In this document: positions 8,890-17,185 of the stretch, piece by piece | How the letters are laid out: every line of letters begins with the position of its first letter | How positions within the stretch are numbered: the first letter of the stretch is position 1 | Source: Niveispirillum irakense DSM 11586 | GTDB taxonomy: Bacteria; Pseudomonadota; Alphaproteobacteria; Azospirillales; Azospirillaceae | Assembly: GCF_000429645.1 (NCBI RefSeq) | Contig: NZ_AUCG01000020.1 | Span: forward strand, 124,001-188,000 | Length of the DNA stretch: 64,000 bases | Reading direction: 5' to 3' | Program-made: the position numbers and the translations under genes | Notes under the pieces: generated by a model | Databases searched by the model: none | What the model was told of the DNA's origin: nothing | The model's input: only the letters and a program-made list of their open reading frames with translations

Positions 8890-9617
8890 TTCGTCAGGCG
8901 TAGCTGGGCCGTGACCGGTCCGACCGGCACATCCTTGGGCCAGGGCAACAGGAAGCGGCGGGTCACGCCGGGCAGGATATTTTCACCGGCCAGCCCGCCG
9001 AGGGCCTCGGCGGCAATGGTGGCCTTGCCACCGCCCCCTTCGACGGTCAGGGTGGGGCCTGTCAGGATCTGGTGGGCGGTGCCGTCATTGCGGACCATCA
9101 GTTCCAGCACCGTGCCGTCGCTCAACCGGTGGGGCGCTGCACTGGCGATCGTGACGGCTGGGCTGGCGCTTGCCGGCTTTACATAAAGCGATGCCTTGTA
9201 CTGTACCAGCAGGCGCACCTGCCCGCCGGTTTGCGGTGTCTGCCCGATATCGATCGGCAACTGCTCGGCAATCAGCCGGTATGCCAACTCGCGCGTCGGA
9301 TTGGCATCTCCGACCCATTGCACCCGCACCGACTGGTTCTGTCCCGGTTCCAGGATGATCTGTTCGGGAAAGATGATCCATTCATCGGTGGAAGGAATTT
9401 CCACATCCTCTCCCTCCCCGTCCTGGGACCGGCCGATAATCCGAATCTCCACCGCGATCGGGTTCTGCACGTCATTTTCGATGCGGAATATCTGTGTCGC
9501 CCCGCGCCCCGCCGGATCGAAGACCATCTCAATGGGCGTCAGGCGGAAGGCGCTGGCAGGGGAGCTGATCAACAGCAAGGCCAGTAAAAACAGGCAGATG
9601 CGAACCATCGCGTGCAT
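8886..9617 (-). CDS. Periplasmic pilus chaperone (PapD-like)
   Basis: A 243-residue two-Ig-domain chaperone. The signal peptide is MVRICLFLLALLLISSPASA, with mature start FRLTPIEMVFDP. The family pattern is clear: a G1-strand pairing region (IRIIGRSQDGEGEDV) and donor-strand motif FPEQIILEPGQNQSVRVQW, then the second domain from YKASLYVKP to AQLRLTN. It holds fimbrial subunits until delivery to the usher. It is the promoter-proximal gene of the cluster, with a long AT-rich leader region upstream. Start at 9617; an ATG at 9608 (MVRICL) is equally plausible. Confidence 0.9.
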   Translation of the reverse strand: MHAMVRICLFLLALLLISSPASAFRLTPIEMVFDPAGRGATQIFRIENDVQNPIAVEIRIIGRSQDGEGEDVEIPSTDEWIIFPEQIILEPGQNQSVRVQWVGDANPTRELAYRLIAEQLPIDIGQTPQTGGQVRLLVQYKASLYVKPASASPAVTIASAAPHRLSDGTVLELMVRNDGTAHQILTGPTLTVEGGGGKATIAAEALGGLAGENILPGVTRRFLLPWPKDVPVGPVTAQLRLTN

Positions 9618-9754
9618 GAAAACCGCAACCCCTTTCCACCTGGCAGAGCCATTCCGCCATTCCGTCTCCTATGAATCATATCGGTCCCGGTTTTTCCAGG
9701 CTGTTACCTGCTTCTTATGGATGCTATGGCTTTGTGCGGCTAACAATCTTGCTT

Positions 9755-9780
9755 TTGCAAGTCATTGCAAGTCTTTGCAT
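9755..9780. repeat. Three 10-bp direct repeats (iterons) in the fimbrial control region
   Basis: TTGCAAGTCA, TTGCAAGTCT and TTGCAT follow one another at exactly 10-bp steps (9755, 9765, 9775). One helical turn per unit suits cooperative binding of a regulator on one face of DNA. They lie about 140-165 bp ahead of the chaperone start and 175-200 bp ahead of the kinase start. Confidence 0.6.
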
Positions 9781-9788
9781 GAAGAGCA

Positions 9789-9812
9789 ATGTTAATGTAT
9801 TCATATTAACAT
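9789..9812. promoter_or_regulatory. Inverted repeat ATGTTAAT-N8-ATTAACAT
   Basis: Perfect 8-bp arms at 9789-9796 and 9805-9812 around GTATTCAT. It lies 8 bp beyond the iterons, in the same AT-rich patch. The form is that of a dimeric repressor or activator site. The binding protein is unknown. Confidence 0.55.
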
Positions 9813-9898
9813 GCTATTCACATGGTGCTTTAAAATAGACCGTTTTATGCATAAGGGCTTTCTTTCGGATGATTGTATCTCTTTGTTTGATGGTGCGA

Positions 9899-9904
9899 TA
9901 TAAT
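9899..9904 (+). promoter_or_regulatory. Possible -10 element (TATAAT) for the hybrid kinase
   Basis: A perfect TATAAT lies 50 bp before the kinase ATG. No convincing -35 hexamer sits at the right distance, so this is a weak call that would need an activator or be fortuitous. Confidence 0.3.
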
Positions 9905-9953
9905 GGCCCTGTACAATCTAGTGTTTTAGACAAAGCGATCCCAGACCTGCACG

Positions 9954-11858
9954 ATGACACTGACGCTTTCCGTCCTTTTGGTTAACATCGCGACCCTTCT
10001 GGGGGCTGCGACGGCGCTTGCCACCATCTGGTGGCACGGGCGGACGGAACGTTATGCCTTGTCCTGGGCAATTGCCCTGTTCTCCGGCGCCATCGCCATG
10101 CCGCTTGCGGTTCTGCCGCAGCCGCCCTTTTCCCTTCTGTCGGGGGCCGTCGCGCTGACAGGCGATGTGCTGTTCAATATCGGCGTCTTTTTGATGGCGG
10201 ATGGGATGGCGCGTTACACCGGGCGCGCCTTGCGCTGGCGTCGCTGGGCATTCGGCATTCTCTTTACGCTGTGCATGACGGCCATCGCGCTTAACCGTGG
10301 CGATACCGTGCTGCGGGAATTGTTGAACAGTGGCTATGTGCAGGCTGCTGCCCTTGCCGCCCTGCTGGCCCTGGCGCGTGTGAAGCGGTTCGGCATTGCG
10401 GAAGGGTTGATGCTGGGCGCTTTCCTGACTGTTTTCATCGGGAACGGGTTCTATCTCGGTCATGTGCTGGTGGAACAGCCCCGCACACCGTTCAGCATTG
10501 CCACAGTGGGGGGGCAGGTCCTGCTGATGATCCAGCCCTTCATCATCACGGCGCTGGCGATGGGCGGGGTAATTGCCGGATGCCGGCGCCTGATCCGGCA
10601 GGCACAGGCGGGGCGGGAGGAACTGGCCGCCGCGGCGCACCGCGCCCTGGAAGCCGACCGTGCCAAGTCGGAATTCCTGGCCACGATCAGCCATGAGATT
10701 CGCACCCCCATCAATGCCATCCAGGGCTGTTTGCAGATATTGGATGCCCATGGGCTGAATGCGGCCCAGGCCCGGCTGCTGCAGGTGATGGAAAGTTCCA
10801 GCAGGTCCCTGTTGACCCTGGTCGATGATGTGCTGGACATGGCCCGGCTGGAAGCCGGGCGGCTGGAAATTGCCTCCACGCCGACGGATTTACGTGAACT
10901 GATCCATGATGTGGCGACGGCGGTGGGTCACCGCGTCGCGCAGAAAGGGCTCAGGCTGGACCTGTCATGGGAAGGCCCGGTGCCGCCCCTGGTGCTGACC
11001 GATGCCCGCCGTCTGCGCCAGATAGTGGGCAATCTTCTGGGCAATGCGGTGAAGTTCACCGACCGGGGCGGTATCACGTTCAATATCGCGGTCATCCCGG
11101 CCCCCGCCGCGGCCCCGCCGCCGCCTGATACCGGGCTGGGTCATCCTGCCCCGGTATGGCTCCGCTTCAGTATCACGGATACGGGTGTGGGCATTCCGGC
11201 AGACAAGCTGGAGGGTATCTTTCAACCCTTCATCCAGGCCGATGGCACCAATACCCGCAAGTTCGGTGGCGCCGGGCTGGGGCTGGCGATCGCGCGCCAA
11301 CTGGCGCTCATGATGGGTGGTGACATTACCGTTCGCAGCGAGGCGGGACGCGGCAGCAATTTTACCGTCACGCTCCCCCTGCTGCCAACCCGGCAGCCCG
11401 CCTTGCGCTCGCCAGGACGGGGCGGGGATCAGCCGGAGCCCGGCTTTGCCGGGGCGGCGGTTCTGCTGCTGGAGGATGATGAGATCAACCGCTACGTCAC
11501 CACAGAACTGCTTGTCGGCAACGGGTTGCAGGTGATCCATGCTGCCGATGGGCAGGAAGCGCTGGAAATCCTCTCCTTCCGGCCTGTGGATGTCGTGCTG
11601 ATGGATCTTTTCATGCCGGGGATGGACGGGCTGGCGGCAGCGCGGGCCATCCGGGCATTGCCCGACCCTGCCGGGTCTGTGCCCATTGTGGCGCTGACGG
11701 CGGCAGTGACCCCCGATATCCGCCAGCAATGCATTGATGCCGGGATGCAGGACTTCCTCGCCAAGCCGATCCGCCGGGACAATCTGCTGGCCGCCCTGGC
11801 AGCGATCTTGCCGCATACGGACGAGCCGCAGCTTTCAACCGGCCTCAAGAACCGGTGA
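9954..11858 (+). CDS. Membrane hybrid sensor histidine kinase
   Basis: 634 residues. An N-terminal block of about seven membrane helices (residues about 1-215, e.g. LLVNIATLLGAATALATIWW, GFYLGHVLVEQ) resembles MASE-type membrane sensors. A dimerisation helix with His247 in SHEIRTPINAIQG follows, then a HATPase domain (NLLGNAVKFTDRGG, DTGVGIPADK, GAGLGLAIARQLA). The C-terminal receiver (VLLLEDDEINRYV) has phospho-acceptor Asp551 in LMDLFMPGMDG and Lys in LAKPIRR. Phosphate can pass His to Asp internally; no HPt partner is adjacent. It is divergent from the chaperone gene and shares its control region, so a role in fimbrial regulation is plausible but inferred. Its 3' end overlaps hutC by 14 bp tail to tail. 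Confidence 0.92.
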   Translation: MTLTLSVLLVNIATLLGAATALATIWWHGRTERYALSWAIALFSGAIAMPLAVLPQPPFSLLSGAVALTGDVLFNIGVFLMADGMARYTGRALRWRRWAFGILFTLCMTAIALNRGDTVLRELLNSGYVQAAALAALLALARVKRFGIAEGLMLGAFLTVFIGNGFYLGHVLVEQPRTPFSIATVGGQVLLMIQPFIITALAMGGVIAGCRRLIRQAQAGREELAAAAHRALEADRAKSEFLATISHEIRTPINAIQGCLQILDAHGLNAAQARLLQVMESSSRSLLTLVDDVLDMARLEAGRLEIASTPTDLRELIHDVATAVGHRVAQKGLRLDLSWEGPVPPLVLTDARRLRQIVGNLLGNAVKFTDRGGITFNIAVIPAPAAAPPPPDTGLGHPAPVWLRFSITDTGVGIPADKLEGIFQPFIQADGTNTRKFGGAGLGLAIARQLALMMGGDITVRSEAGRGSNFTVTLPLLPTRQPALRSPGRGGDQPEPGFAGAAVLLLEDDEINRYVTTELLVGNGLQVIHAADGQEALEILSFRPVDVVLMDLFMPGMDGLAAARAIRALPDPAGSVPIVALTAAVTPDIRQQCIDAGMQDFLAKPIRRDNLLAALAAILPHTDEPQLSTGLKNR

Positions 11859-12579
11859 AACGCGCAATCAGGTCGAAGCCATCTCCGGGAAATACCTGTC
11901 GGACATAGGTGACAGGCTCCCCGTCCGCGCCATCGCCCTGCCGCCAGGTTCGACGCTCCAGCACCAGACAGGGCGATTGTTCAGCCAGGGCCAGGGCAGC
12001 GCCGTGCGGGCCGGCAGCCGCAGCCTTGATGCGATGTTCCGCTTCGTGCCAGGGCACATGGGCCAGCAACCAGGAGCCGGGCGGCACAGTGGCGAAATCG
12101 GCCGTCGCCGCTTCCGGTACCGCGGCCAGATTGATCCAGCGTTCTTCCAGCGCAAAGGGCACATTGTCGGCCAGATGCCGGCAGGTCAGATGCAGAAGCC
12201 GGGAACCGGGGGGCAGGCCCAGGCGCACCGGGTCTCCGTCCGTGGCGGCGATGATGCCGCGTGAGAGCAATTCATAGCGGTAGACCTGCCCCCGGCCGGT
12301 AATCTCCGCCTTGATGTCGGGGATCGCCAGCGCCGCCATGTGGATTTGCGGGCGGGAGACGAAGGTGCCGGCACGCTTGCGCCGTTCGATCAAGCCGGCT
12401 TCCACCAGGGCGGAGAGCGCCTTGTTCACGGTCATCCGGGCGCAGCCATAGCGCGCCATCAATTCATGCTCCACCGGGATGCGGTCGCCGGGCCGCAACT
12501 GGCCGGACAGGATCATGCCCTCAATCTCGGCGCGGATCCGCTGGTGCAGGGGGACGGTGCCGCTCTCGGCGAGACTCAT
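11845..12579 (-). CDS. hutC: Histidine-utilisation repressor HutC (GntR family)
   Basis: 244 residues. The N-terminal winged helix (PLHQRIRAEIEGMILSGQL, ELMARYGCARMTVNKALSAL, KRAGTFVSRP) is joined to a UTRA effector domain (CRHLADNVPFALEERWINL, VPWHEAEHRIKAAAA, LVLERRTWRQG). HutC represses hut genes and is released by urocanate in studied bacteria. The ATG at 12579 overlaps the hutF stop (ATGA), so the two are co-transcribed. An upstream in-frame extension is rejected because the winged helix begins a few residues after this Met. Two matching operators lie in the hutF-hutI gap. Confidence 0.95.
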   Translation of the reverse strand: MSLAESGTVPLHQRIRAEIEGMILSGQLRPGDRIPVEHELMARYGCARMTVNKALSALVEAGLIERRKRAGTFVSRPQIHMAALAIPDIKAEITGRGQVYRYELLSRGIIAATDGDPVRLGLPPGSRLLHLTCRHLADNVPFALEERWINLAAVPEAATADFATVPPGSWLLAHVPWHEAEHRIKAAAAGPHGAALALAEQSPCLVLERRTWRQGDGADGEPVTYVRQVFPGDGFDLIARFTGS

Positions 12580-13931
12580 GACAGAAGGCTCTCCAGCGTT
12601 TTGGCGAAGCGGACGGTGACGGTGTCGCGCGCATGATGGCGGCCATCGCTTACCACGCGCCGCCCGCGTCGCCAAACCCCGTCCACCATGGATCGCCCGG
12701 CGAAGATGAACCCGTCCAGCAGCGCATCCCCCCGGCGGGCAACAAGGCTGGGATGGTCGGCTTTCAGGCTGAACAAATCCGCCGCCGCGCCGGGTACAAG
12801 GCCGACCCGCTTTTGCCCAAGCGCCTGCGTGCCACCGGCCAGGGCCGCATCAAACAGGCGGCGCCCGGTGGAGCCTTTATCCATCGCCAGCATGTTGCGA
12901 CCCCGGTGCGTCAGGCGCTGGCCATATTCCAGCAGCCGCAATTCCCCGGCCGCATCAATCAGGACGTTACTGTCCGACCCGATGCCGATGCGACCGCCCT
13001 CGGCCAGAAAGTCACCGGCATTAAACAGCCCATCGCCCAGATTGGCCTCGGTGATCGGACATAGACCGGCCACGGCGCCGCTATGGGCCAGCCGTTGTGT
13101 TTCGCAGCGATCCATGTGGGTGGCGTGGACCAGGCACCATTGATCGTTTACCGGCATGTGGCGGAGCAGCCAATCCACCGGACGCTGGCTGGACCACGCC
13201 ACGCAATCTTCCACCTCCCGCATCTGCTCGGCGATATGGATATGGATCGGTCCGCCCTGCGCCTGGGATACCGCCAGGGACAGGCTGTCCGGCGTGACCG
13301 CGCGCAGCGAATGCGGCGCCACGCCCACCACGCCATCGGGCAGAAAGCCGACGGCCCGGCGGGAAGCAGAAACCAGCAGGCCGAACAGGTCCGGCCGGTT
13401 GACGAAACGGCGCTGGCCGTCGCCTGTCGGCTGACCACCGAACCCGCCGCAATGGTACAGCACCGGCAGCAGGGTCAGGGCGATGCCGGTTTCATCCGCC
13501 GCCGCCGCCAGCCGCGCGCCCATTTCCGCCAGATCGGCATAGGGCGTACCGTCCGGCGCATGGTGGATGTAGTGGAATTCGCCCACGCGGGTGAAGCCGC
13601 TTTCCAGCATCTCCACAAAAGCCATGGCGGCAATGGACTGCATCTCCGCCGGCCCGATGCGGTGGGCGAAGCGATACATCACCTCCCGCCAGGTCCAGAA
13701 ACTATCCGCCGATGGCCCCCGCACCTCCGCCAGCCCGGCCATGCCGCGCTGAAAGGCGTGGCTGTGCAGGTTGGGCAGGCCCGGCAGGGCGATGGCGTGA
13801 CGCTCATCATTTGGCTGCGGCGGGGTGTTGGTCGCCACGCTGGTGATGACGCCCGCCGCCAGTTCCAGCCGCACCTGTTCGGCCCAGCCGGTGGGAAGCA
13901 GGGCATGGCGAAACCAGAGGGCGTGGGTCAC
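12576..13931 (-). CDS. hutF: Formimidoylglutamate deiminase
   Basis: 451 residues, amidohydrolase superfamily. It converts N-formimidoyl-L-glutamate to N-formyl-L-glutamate and ammonia, step four of the five-step histidine route. Metal and active-site motifs: PNLHSHAFQRGMAG, IHIAEQMREVEDC, CLVHATHMD, and IGIGSDSNVLIDA. The start is a GTG at 13931 with AAGGAA about 10 bp before it. The frame runs further upstream through a dispersed repeat, but that part is not protein-like. First gene of the hutF-hutC operon. Its presence together with HutG defines the formyl branch rather than direct HutE-type hydrolysis. Confidence 0.95.
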   Translation of the reverse strand: MTHALWFRHALLPTGWAEQVRLELAAGVITSVATNTPPQPNDERHAIALPGLPNLHSHAFQRGMAGLAEVRGPSADSFWTWREVMYRFAHRIGPAEMQSIAAMAFVEMLESGFTRVGEFHYIHHAPDGTPYADLAEMGARLAAAADETGIALTLLPVLYHCGGFGGQPTGDGQRRFVNRPDLFGLLVSASRRAVGFLPDGVVGVAPHSLRAVTPDSLSLAVSQAQGGPIHIHIAEQMREVEDCVAWSSQRPVDWLLRHMPVNDQWCLVHATHMDRCETQRLAHSGAVAGLCPITEANLGDGLFNAGDFLAEGGRIGIGSDSNVLIDAAGELRLLEYGQRLTHRGRNMLAMDKGSTGRRLFDAALAGGTQALGQKRVGLVPGAAADLFSLKADHPSLVARRGDALLDGFIFAGRSMVDGVWRRGRRVVSDGRHHARDTVTVRFAKTLESLLS

Positions 13932-13979
13932 GGCGCAGGGTTCCTTGGGGTGAGAATTCTTGGGTGGGGGTGAGGATAA

Positions 13980-14006
13980 TGTATAGACATTAATAATGTA
14001 TAGACA
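13980..14006. promoter_or_regulatory. Tandem HutC operators
   Basis: TGTATAGACA occurs twice (13980-13989 and 13997-14006), 17 bp apart. Each contains GTATAGAC, an exact match to the HutC-subfamily consensus GTMTAKAC, and hutC itself is encoded next door. The sites overlap the likely hutF-hutC promoter (TACATTAT on the minus strand) and could also silence hutI transcription. Confidence 0.8.
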
Positions 14007-14085
14007 TAAAAGGGATGTGAGGATTTCAGGGCGTGTCGTCTTTATTTCGCCGACGGTATTCCGGTCGGCTTCCGCTTCGCTCCAC

Positions 14086-14179
14086 CTGCCTCCCCCGCGG
14101 AAGCGGGGGTCCAGGGGCCAAGGGCGCTGAAGCGTGGGTGGAGGTGGCCCCTGGTTCCCCGCTTTCGCGGGGAAGGCAG
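14086..14179. repeat. Long imperfect inverted repeat (REP/MITE-like)
   Basis: Arms 14086-14120 and 14145-14179 are 35 bp each and match except at a few positions. Each arm carries its own small hairpin (CCCCGC...GCGGGG). This is the look of a dispersed non-coding repeat; no transposase or reading frame is inside. A related but different element lies at 17051-17151. Confidence 0.7.
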
Positions 14180-14247
14180 ATACGAAGAAGGCTGGCCTCT
14201 GAATTTGGTATGGCCGGAAAAAACAACCCAGGGAGCAACCAGCGCGC

Positions 14248-15456
14248 ATGATACCGGCTGATCATCTGTGGAAGAACGCCCGTCTGGCCAGTATGCGCGC
14301 CGATCTGGGCGGGTTGGGGATCGTGGAGGATGGCATCATCGCCGCCCGCGATGGCCGTATCCTCTATGCTGGCCCGGCCAGCGATGCCCCCGCCCTCAAC
14401 CCCGTTACTGTGACGGATTGCCAGGGGCGTTGGATCACCCCCGGCCTGATCGATTGTCACACCCATCTGGTCCATGCCGGCGACCGCGCGCATGAATTTG
14501 AACTGCGCCTGAAGGGTGCTACCTACGAGGAAATTGCCCGTGCCGGCGGCGGCATCGTCTCCACCATGCGCGCCACCCGCGCGGCGGATGAGGCGGAATT
14601 GATCCGCCAGACAATCCCCCGCCTGGATGCGCTGCTGGCCGAAGGGGTAACGACGGTTGAGGTGAAATCCGGCTATGGCCTGTCCCTGGTGGATGAGCTG
14701 AAAATGCTGCGCGCTGCCCGCGCCCTGGCCGCTGCCCGGCCGGTCAGCATCGCCACCACCTTCCTGGGCGCCCATGCCGTGCCGCCGGAATTTGCCGATG
14801 ACCATGACGCCTATATTGATCTGGTCTGCCGCAAGATGATCCCCGCCGTGGCCGCGCAAGGCTTGGCCGATTCGGTGGATGGGTTCTGTGAAGGCATCGG
14901 CTTTTCGCTGTCTCAGGTGCGTCGCGTCTTTCATGCCGCGAAAACCCAGGGGCTCGCCATCAAGCTGCACGCCGAACAATTATCCAACCTGCAGGGCGCG
15001 GCCCTGGCGGCCTCGCTCGGGGCCCTGTCCGCCGACCATCTCGAACATGTGGATGAAGGGGCCGTGCGCGCCATGGCGCAGGCCAACACGGTGGCGGTGA
15101 TGCTGCCGGGGGCGTTTTACTTCACCCGTGACACCAAGCTGCCGCCGATCGACCTGTTCCGCCGCCATGGCGTGGTGATGGCGCTGGCCACCGACTGCAA
15201 CCCCGGCACCGCCCCGCTGACCTCCCTGCTGCTGGCGATGAATATGGGGGCGACCCTGTTCCGCCTGTCGGTGGAGGAGTGCCTGCTGGGCGTCACAAGC
15301 CACGCCGCCCAGGCGCTCGGCCGGCTGGACAGCGTGGGTACGCTGGAGGCCGGCAAGGAATGCGACCTTGCCATCTGGGATATCGAACGACCGGCGGAAC
15401 TTGTCTACCGCATGGGTTTCAACCCGCTACATGCACGTATTTTCAGGGGAAAATGA
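14248..15456 (+). CDS. hutI: Imidazolonepropionase
   Basis: 402 residues, amidohydrolase superfamily, cytoplasmic. It hydrolyses 4-imidazolone-5-propionate to N-formimidoyl-L-glutamate (step three). Metal ligands and active-site motifs: [48 protein letters not shown] and TDCNPGTAP. The length is typical. First gene of the plus-strand hutIHGU operon; its stop overlaps the hutH start (ATGA). Confidence 0.96.
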   Translation: MIPADHLWKNARLASMRADLGGLGIVEDGIIAARDGRILYAGPASDAPALNPVTVTDCQGRWITPGLIDCHTHLVHAGDRAHEFELRLKGATYEEIARAGGGIVSTMRATRAADEAELIRQTIPRLDALLAEGVTTVEVKSGYGLSLVDELKMLRAARALAAARPVSIATTFLGAHAVPPEFADDHDAYIDLVCRKMIPAVAAQGLADSVDGFCEGIGFSLSQVRRVFHAAKTQGLAIKLHAEQLSNLQGAALAASLGALSADHLEHVDEGAVRAMAQANTVAVMLPGAFYFTRDTKLPPIDLFRRHGVVMALATDCNPGTAPLTSLLLAMNMGATLFRLSVEECLLGVTSHAAQALGRLDSVGTLEAGKECDLAIWDIERPAELVYRMGFNPLHARIFRGK

Positions 15457-16985
15457 TGCGTACCACACTGACCCTCACCCCCGGTGCCGTCAGCCTGGAT
15501 CAGTGGCGGGCGATTTATCAGGGGGCGGTCCCGATGCTGGACCCGGCCTGCCATGCCCAAGTGCAGCGCGGGGCCGACACCATCCGCCGCATCATCGCCA
15601 AGGGGGAACCCGTCTATGGCGTGAATACCGGCTTCGGCAAGCTGGCCTCTGTCCGCATTGCCGACGCCGATCTGGCGGAATTGCAGCGCAATATCGTGTT
15701 GAGCCACGCTGCCGGCGTAGGTGAGCCGATGCCGGAAAATGTGCTGCGGCTGATGATGGCGCTGAAACTGGCCAGCCTGGGCGTCGGTGCATCGGGCGTG
15801 CGGGTGGCGGTGCTGACCCTGCTGGAATCCATGCTGGCCAAGGGGATTTTGCCCGTTGTGCCGGCCCAGGGCTCTGTCGGGGCCTCGGGCGATCTGGCCC
15901 CCCTGTCACATATGGCCGCGGCCATGATCGGCCATGGCGAGGTGATGGTGAAGGGCCTGCGCCAGCCGGCTGCCCCGGCGCTGGCCGCGGCTGGCCTGTC
16001 GCCCTTACTGCTGGGCCCGAAGGAAGGCTTGGCGCTGCTGAACGGCACGCAGTTTTCCACCGCCTATGCGCTCGCCGGGCTGTTTGAGGCGGAAAGGCTG
16101 CTGCAAAGCGCCTTGGTGACAGGGGCCCTGTCGACGGAAGCCGCCAAGGGTTCCGACACGCCGTTCGACCCGCGTATCCATACCCTGCGCGGCCATCAGG
16201 GACAGATCGACGTGGCGGATACGCTGCGCCGCCTGATGGCGAACTCCGCCATCCGCGACAGCCACCGCGATAATGATGTGCGGGTGCAAGACCCCTATTG
16301 CCTGCGCTGCCAGCCGCAGGTGATGGGTGCGGCCCTGGACCTGCTGCGGCAGGCGGCGCGCACCTTGTTGATTGAGGCCAATGCCGTTTCCGACAATCCG
16401 CTGGTCTTTGCCGAGGATGACAGCGTGCTGTCCGGCGGGAATTTCCATGCCGAACCGGTGGCCTTTGCCGCCGACATGGTGGCCATGGCGATCTGTGAGA
16501 TCGGCAGCCTGTCCGAACGGCGCGTCGCCATGCTGGTGGATCCCGCTTTGTCCGGCCTGCCGGCCTTCCTGACGCCGAAGCCGGGCCTGAATTCCGGCTT
16601 CATGATCCCGCAGGTGACGGCGGCGGCCCTGGTGTCGGAGAACAAGCAGCGGGCATATCCCGCCAGCGTGGACAGCATCCCCACCTCCGCCAACCAGGAA
16701 GACCATGTCTCCATGGCGGCGCACGGGGCGCGGCGCTTGCTGGCGATGGCGGAAAACGGCTTTGCCGTGATTGCGATTGAATGGCTGGCAGCGGCGCAGG
16801 GCTGCGATTTCCATGCGCCGCTGACCAGCAGTGCCGTGCTGGAAGCCGCCCGCGCTCGGCTGCGGGCGGCTGTGCCGACGCTGGCGGCAGATCGCTATTT
16901 CCACGCGGATATTCAGGCGGCCTTGGGGCTGGTGCGCGATGGGGCTTTGGTGGCGGCGGTGGATGGGTTGCCGGCGGTGGGGTGA
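15453..16985 (+). CDS. hutH: Histidine ammonia-lyase
   Basis: 510 residues. It removes ammonia from L-histidine to give urocanate (step one). The MIO prosthetic group forms from Ala144-Ser145-Gly146 in [17 protein letters not shown]. Also seen: [22 protein letters not shown] and the conserved [14 protein letters not shown]. The start is at 15453, inside the hutI stop; a second ATG follows immediately at 15456. A much longer open frame upstream lies within hutI and is rejected. Followed by a 200-bp gap with an inverted repeat before hutG. Confidence 0.96.
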   Translation: MMRTTLTLTPGAVSLDQWRAIYQGAVPMLDPACHAQVQRGADTIRRIIAKGEPVYGVNTGFGKLASVRIADADLAELQRNIVLSHAAGVGEPMPENVLRLMMALKLASLGVGASGVRVAVLTLLESMLAKGILPVVPAQGSVGASGDLAPLSHMAAAMIGHGEVMVKGLRQPAAPALAAAGLSPLLLGPKEGLALLNGTQFSTAYALAGLFEAERLLQSALVTGALSTEAAKGSDTPFDPRIHTLRGHQGQIDVADTLRRLMANSAIRDSHRDNDVRVQDPYCLRCQPQVMGAALDLLRQAARTLLIEANAVSDNPLVFAEDDSVLSGGNFHAEPVAFAADMVAMAICEIGSLSERRVAMLVDPALSGLPAFLTPKPGLNSGFMIPQVTAAALVSENKQRAYPASVDSIPTSANQEDHVSMAAHGARRLLAMAENGFAVIAIEWLAAAQGCDFHAPLTSSAVLEAARARLRAAVPTLAADRYFHADIQAALGLVRDGALVAAVDGLPAVG

Positions 16986-17050
16986 GGGGGCGGCGATACC
17001 GCCTTAACCTCTTACCTATCCAAGATTTCTCAGGTTTTCCGAATAGTTAA

Positions 17051-17151
17051 CCGTCATTCCCGCGAAGGCGGGAATCCAAACGACGGCCCCACTTGCCCCC
17101 CCTCTTCTGCTGGAAGCGTTTGATGGATTCCCGCCTTCGCGGGAATGACGG
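17051..17151. repeat. Perfect 28-bp inverted repeat with 45-bp centre (REP/MITE-like)
   Basis: Arms 17051-17078 and 17124-17151 are exact reverse complements (outer end CCGTCATTCCCGCGAAGG). Each arm contains its own GGAATTCC-like dyad (TTCCCGC...GCGGGAA). This GTCATTCCCGCG-type element is common as an intergenic repeat in proteobacteria. Placed between hutH and hutG, it may stabilise or attenuate the polycistronic message. Confidence 0.8.
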
Positions 17152-17185
17152 GAGAGCAGAGGGCAGAAGAATGAGGAACCACCCC

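Larger units (their letters stand above)
9618..9953. other. AT-rich intergenic control region between the fimbrial operon and hybrid kinase
   Basis: A stretch of 336 bp without a gene, clearly more AT-rich than the flanks between about 9700 and 9930. It must hold the promoters of both divergent transcripts. It contains a 10-bp-period repeat, an 8-bp-arm dyad and a TATAAT element (listed separately). No reading frame with recognisable protein features was found in it. Confidence 0.7.
13932..14247. other. hutF-hutI divergent control region
   Basis: A 316-bp gene-free gap holding the two HutC operators (13980-14006) close to hutF and a 94-bp inverted repeat (14086-14179) in the middle. The hutI-proximal part from 14180 contains nothing recognised except a weak GGGAG some 13 bp before the hutI ATG. 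Confidence 0.75.

Noticed and set aside
13932-14249. N-terminal extension of HutF up to an ATG at 14249
   Set aside because: The extra residues translate a non-coding inverted repeat and operator DNA; HutF homology begins at the GTG at 13931, which has a good Shine-Dalgarno.
15279-15452. N-terminal extension of HutH into hutI
   Set aside because: It is the other frame of hutI; the ATG at 15453 gives the normal HutH length and an ATGA overlap.
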